From: Aphelocoma coerulescens
Lineage: Eukaryota > Chordata > Aves > Passeriformes > Corvidae
Direction of reading: 5' to 3'
Length of the DNA stretch: 64,000 bases
Assembly: GCF_041296385.1 (NCBI RefSeq)
Contig: NC_091016.1
Location: 15,103,497-15,167,496, forward strand
The notes below the pieces were generated by a model. That model saw only the letters and a program-made list of their open reading frames with translations, was not told where the DNA came from and did no database searches. The position numbers and the translations under genes are program-made. Positions 62,201 through 64,000 of this stretch are shown in pieces; the stretch's first letter is position 1, and the number at the start of each line of letters is the position of its first letter.

Positions 62201-64000
62201 GCTCCCACACATCCATCATCTCAGGCTCACTGGCATTTAGGAAGTTCCACAGAGCTCCCTGCCCTGCTGCTCTCTGGAAGGCCTCTGCCTGCCCAAGTTG
62301 CTCCAGGGCCCCCATGCCATGTCCAGCAAGGGGGGTGGAGGCAGCAGGGGCAGATGCACACCCTTCCTTAATATCCCATTGCCCCTGGCACAGCTAAAGA
62401 GCCAAACCAGGCCCTGTTCAAACTTCAGCGGAAGGATCAGTTCCTGTCAGGGATACGCTGGGCCCTTTCTCAGCAAGGCTGGAATCAAGTACACAAGCCT
62501 TGGGTTGGACATTCTGTTTACCAAAGCTGTTGTTCATCCGCCTCCTCCTGCACCCCACGGCAAACCCAAAACAACTGCAGGTCCTGGCCCTGCTGCAAAG
62601 GCAATCGTGGGGGTGGGCTCTGGACTGCTCTCCCCATGGCCACCTGCCATCCCTTCCCTCTGGACAAAGCTATGCACGATTGCACAAAGCTGCCCAGAAG
62701 ATGATGAAGTCTAGAAATAGCATCAGAGACAACTGGGCACAAGGGCATGGCTGTACAACTCAAAAGCTGACACAACCTGGAACTGACTTTGCAGGTCTGC
62801 CTGTTCCAGCAAACACCTTTCTCCGTCCAAACAGGACACAGCTGACAGAAAATACCACCAAGACACAGAGATGGTTCACACATACCCGTAGTTCACTAAA
62901 TGTAGAAGGATTGGTTCACAAGATTGGCCAACTTCAGCTGCTCTGACTGCCTGTTGGTGTTTTCTCAGCCATAAGACAGAGCAGGAGCCACAAGAGAGCC
63001 CCAAAACCATGCAAAGACCTCCCCTGCTACTGATACACGCTGAGGACATGACGCCTGCACTACACACCCACTGCAAAGACAGCCTGAAGTGCAGTGTCCT
63101 GCTGAGCTCTCTCTTTGCTCAGCTGCTTCCCTGGGCTCACACCACAGCAAAAGCTCTCAGAGCTCTGCCTACAGCACATAAACTGGAAATCCACCAGACA
63201 GGACTTAGGTTGGTCCTTACCGTATGTCCTGTTCCCTCTGAACTCAGCTCCTGCTGTTTTCTTCTGTCATCACCATTGCCAGTGATAGTTTTCCCATTCT
63301 CCTGCTCTCCGCTACATATTTTGTTGGTGTTAGAAGAAGGAGAGCTCTTCTGGATGGGAGGCAATGGCTTGGAGGGAAGGAGCATGGAGGGAGATGCCAC
63401 GGTAAACTTCTTGGCAAGAGTGTAGCCAGTCAGTCCTGCAAAATGGAGACACAAAATATAACAGAGGCCACAATGCCAACATAAAGCATCTGAAGCTACA
63501 CTATTTCGCTGGAGAGAGTCCCTGGAAACTTCTAAAGAGCTGCACAGGGAAACACGCTCCTGCCAGCAGCCACTTGAGGCAGACCAGGGAGACACCCTGA
63601 CCCACTTCCAGAGAGCCAGCACAGGAACAGCCTGGCCTCTGGGCTGCCCTGGGACAGCAGGGAGCCCAGAGCCCTGTGCTTTCCAGGAATGGCTCAGCTG
63701 CACACGCACCCTCCTGCTCCTCTCCCGGCCCCACAGCTGAGCAGCCCTACAGCTACACGGGGCACTGGGAGCTGCACAGCTCATTGCAGGGGGCACTTGC
63801 AGGGCAGAACTGTTCCCTGGCAATGTGCCCAGGCTCTCTAGGCTGGCACAAGAGCCTTCCTCCCGCCAGAGAGCGGCCCAGCTCCCGCCTTACCTCTTTG
63901 TGAGGCTGAGCCATGCTCAGCCTTCACCGTGTCCTCCCTGGCAGTGACCCCGGGGGCAGCGCTGCTCAGCTGCCCCTGCCGGGGCTCCTGGGCCAAGGCC
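37853..64000 (-). CDS. TOGARAM2: TOGARAM2-like gene (TOG-domain microtubule protein), 5' end off window
   Basis: TOGARAM proteins bind tubulin through TOG HEAT arrays and act in ciliary axonemes. Eighteen minus-strand exons join with matching phases and no stop: >64000-63894, 63435-63221, 61689-61529, 60873-60749, 58195-57974, 56579-56491, 55544-55394, 54300-54139, 52129-51997, 51160-51055, 50292-50057, 48562-48410, 47241-47124, 46160-46057, 43310-43106, 41929-41713, 40375-40289 and 38106-37853. About 947 codons are visible, close to the size of TOGARAM2 and well below TOGARAM1. Diagnostic strings are EALSLLSSDDW, VEHVTPARAMTALMDSG, NNLNSKDPGVYAAA and AASQPPHV near the C-terminus. The borders of 60873 and 55544 rest on phase agreement. 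Alternative: a lineage-specific TOGARAM2-like paralogue rather than the orthologue. Confidence 0.85.
41046..41309 (-). repeat. Inverted repeat arm B
   Basis: Reverse-complement partner of 32088-32349, lying within the TOGARAM-like intron between exons 41713 and 40375. The two copies match almost base for base across their whole length, and the flanks do not match. Confidence 0.9.
43456..44832 (+). mobile_element. Solo LTR, 1377 bp, TSD CAATC, inside TOGARAM intron
   Basis: The element starts TGTCATGGGTTAGCAAGC and ends CCAATCCCGCTACA. CAATC flanks both sides (43451-43455 and 44833-44837). Near the 3' end, GTTAATAAACTTC followed by T-rich sequence is a plausible polyadenylation signal, which supports plus orientation, antisense to the host gene. 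The interior has a GC-rich part (43660-43850) but no retroviral open frames. It sits between exons 46057 and 43310. Confidence 0.85.
47124..52129 (-). CDS. TOGARAM2: TOGARAM2-like, first visible TOG domain
   Basis: Five exons (52129-51997, 51160-51055, 50292-50057, 48562-48410, 47241-47124) encode a TOG HEAT array. It opens with SLLEALSLLSSDDW, continues with SIKHLAESHSEVLLCRLREV, LRSKVSYCAIVTLGELF, VEHVTPARAMTALMDSG and SRHVQVRKCAAQLLLSLM, and closes with HYGQEMVKMMLNHQQFNRLL. Splice joins restore single codons cleanly: W across 51997/51160, Q across 50057/48562 and R across 48410/47241. Residues typical of TOGARAM TOG3 (DDWE, NVTPARA, RYYG) have close counterparts here. The donor at 50056 is GTAGGT. 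Confidence 0.9.
47248..47280. repeat. (GAAA)n microsatellite at a splice acceptor
   Basis: About eight GAAA units on the plus strand. On the gene strand this reads CTTT repeats leading into CTTGTGTTAG, the acceptor of the exon at 47241-47124, so the microsatellite is its polypyrimidine tract. Confidence 0.95.
48085..48298 (+). mobile_element. CR1 LINE 3' end
   Basis: CR1 sense motifs: GGGCAGTGGTCACAGCACCA, GAGCTGGACTCGATGACCCT, GATGGGTCCCTTCCAACTCA and a 3' end GTGACTCTGTGA. It belongs to the same subfamily as 49610-49862 and lies between exons 48410 and 47241. Confidence 0.9.
49610..49862 (+). mobile_element. CR1 LINE 3' end
   Basis: Starts in GGTTGGATATCAGGAAAAAG and continues GCACTGGAACAGGCTCCCCA, GAGCTGGACTCGATGATCCT, ending TCTGTGATTCTGTCA. 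This is a well preserved 3' part of CR1, in an intron and antisense to the TOGARAM-like gene. Confidence 0.92.
52130..54138 (-). other. Intron of TOGARAM-like gene
   Basis: Lies between exons 54139 and 52129, which join in phase 1. Open frames near 52300-52650 and 53460-53960 occur in GC-rich sequence and have no splice context or recognisable product. Confidence 0.6.
53999..64000 (-). CDS. TOGARAM2: TOGARAM2-like, N-terminal/linker exons in window
   Basis: These eight exons encode low-complexity, Ser/Pro-rich linker sequence before the TOG arrays. Recognisable points: exon Y (63435-63221) with KFTVASPSMLLPSKPLPPIQ; 61689-61529 with KKGSLGPPLIPPIRK; 60873-60749 with a charged helical stretch EYPYLAAELEKAFLSLKEQ; exon X (58195-57974) with LFSLVPTDVRKPGLGSAG; 56579-56491 with LSQAKETDHPTGAG; 55544-55394 with NPMGPLETEIKTKREKE; and 54300-54139 with NGTASSVQRKHPG. 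Exon X appears twice in the chain because its upstream copy (63894 to beyond 64000) is also open and in phase. The linker is poorly conserved in the family, so these exon calls rest on splice signals and phase more than on similarity. Confidence 0.6.
54437..54800 (-). mobile_element. CR1 LINE 3' fragment
   Basis: The plus strand starts ATCACAGAATCACAGACTCC and continues CCATCTAGTCCAGCCCCCAT, CCTTGAACACCTTCAAGGAT and TTCTTCCTAATATCTAATCG, the reverse complement of a CR1 3' region of about 350 bases. It has the same orientation as the gene. Confidence 0.9.
57180..57385. repeat. Duplicated block S, copy 1
   Basis: Matches 58930-59130 at about three to four bases in five. Shared strings: TTAAAACTCAGAG, GATAAAATC.TGTGGCAGCA and GTCTTAAATCAGGATTTTTT. 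It lies just downstream, on the gene strand, of module copy 2. Confidence 0.8.
57390..58200 (-). repeat. TOGARAM-like exon module, copy 2
   Basis: Contains exon X (58195-57974), complete with acceptor GTGTGATAG and donor GTAAGG, then an intron nearly identical to that of copy 3. After it comes a decayed version of exon Y (57390-57510) that has lost its acceptor and reading frame. Only exon X of this copy is used in the chain. Confidence 0.88.
58930..59130. repeat. Duplicated block S, copy 2
   Basis: Second copy of block S, about 1.7 kb from the first and in the same orientation. It lies in the intron between exons 60749 and 58195. Confidence 0.8.
62293..62400. repeat. Duplicated block T, copy 2
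   Basis: Counterpart of 37707-37815, here in the intron between exons 63221 and 61689. Shared strings include GGGGGGTGGAG and GCACACCCTTCCTT. Confidence 0.75.
63330..64000 (-). repeat. TOGARAM-like exon module, copy 3 (runs off window)
   Basis: The most complete copy. It holds exon X (from 63894 outward, cut by the window edge), the shared intron and an intact exon Y (63435-63221, acceptor TTTTGCAG, donor GTAAGG). Exon X and its intron are almost identical to copies 1 and 2. Confidence 0.88.

Overview
The window looks like nuclear DNA of a songbird (passerine). The evidence is compact vertebrate genes with GT-AG introns, many CR1 LINE 3' fragments in both orientations, several LTR elements with TG...CA ends, and a PIM1-like kinase of the kind known to be expanded in zebra finch. 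There are no bacterial-style operons, rRNA, tRNA or CRISPR arrays that I could see.

Layout. (1) About 1-12222, minus strand: the 5' end of MAP4K3 (GLK, a STE20/germinal-centre kinase). Coding exons 1, 2 and 3 lie at 12112-12222, 3538-3595 and 1301-1391; the gene continues off the left edge, and its CpG-rich promoter covers about 11640-12640. (2) About 12640-26340: repeat-rich DNA without an intact gene. It holds two gene relics, a TMEM178A-like exon on the plus strand (17033-17152) and a probable THUMPD2 exon on the minus strand (about 22572-22720) with a frameshift and a damaged donor. In human the order is MAP4K3, TMEM178A, THUMPD2 with the same relative strands, so these look like remains of the ancestral neighbourhood. 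(3) 26622-28867, plus strand: an apparently intact five-exon PIM1-like kinase (477 codons) with a duplicated Arg/Pro-rich N-terminal module, followed at 29137-30312 by a decayed tandem copy that keeps intron sequence. (4) 30.3-37.8 kb: intergenic DNA with two LTR elements bounded by 5-bp target duplications (33281-33921, 35540-36061), another LTR-like fragment, and one arm of an inverted repeat whose partner lies at 41046-41309. (5) 37853 to beyond 64000, minus strand: a TOGARAM-family gene, most likely TOGARAM2. Eighteen exons can be chained with consistent splice phases, giving about 947 codons in view, with two C-terminal TOG-type HEAT arrays; its 5' end is off the right edge. An intron carries a complete 1377-bp LTR with a 5-bp target duplication.

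The most unusual feature is the internal duplication of the TOGARAM-like locus. A module of about 0.6 kb occurs three times (37.1-37.7, 57.4-58.2 and 63.3-64.0 kb), once just beyond the stop codon, and two further blocks (57.2/59.0 kb and 37.7/62.3 kb) are also duplicated. The next exon of the module is open in only one copy. The picture is of a locus built by repeated local duplication and decay, next to a duplicated kinase family, placed beside remnants of genes that normally flank MAP4K3. All gene identities come from reading the translations against remembered families; no alignment was run.
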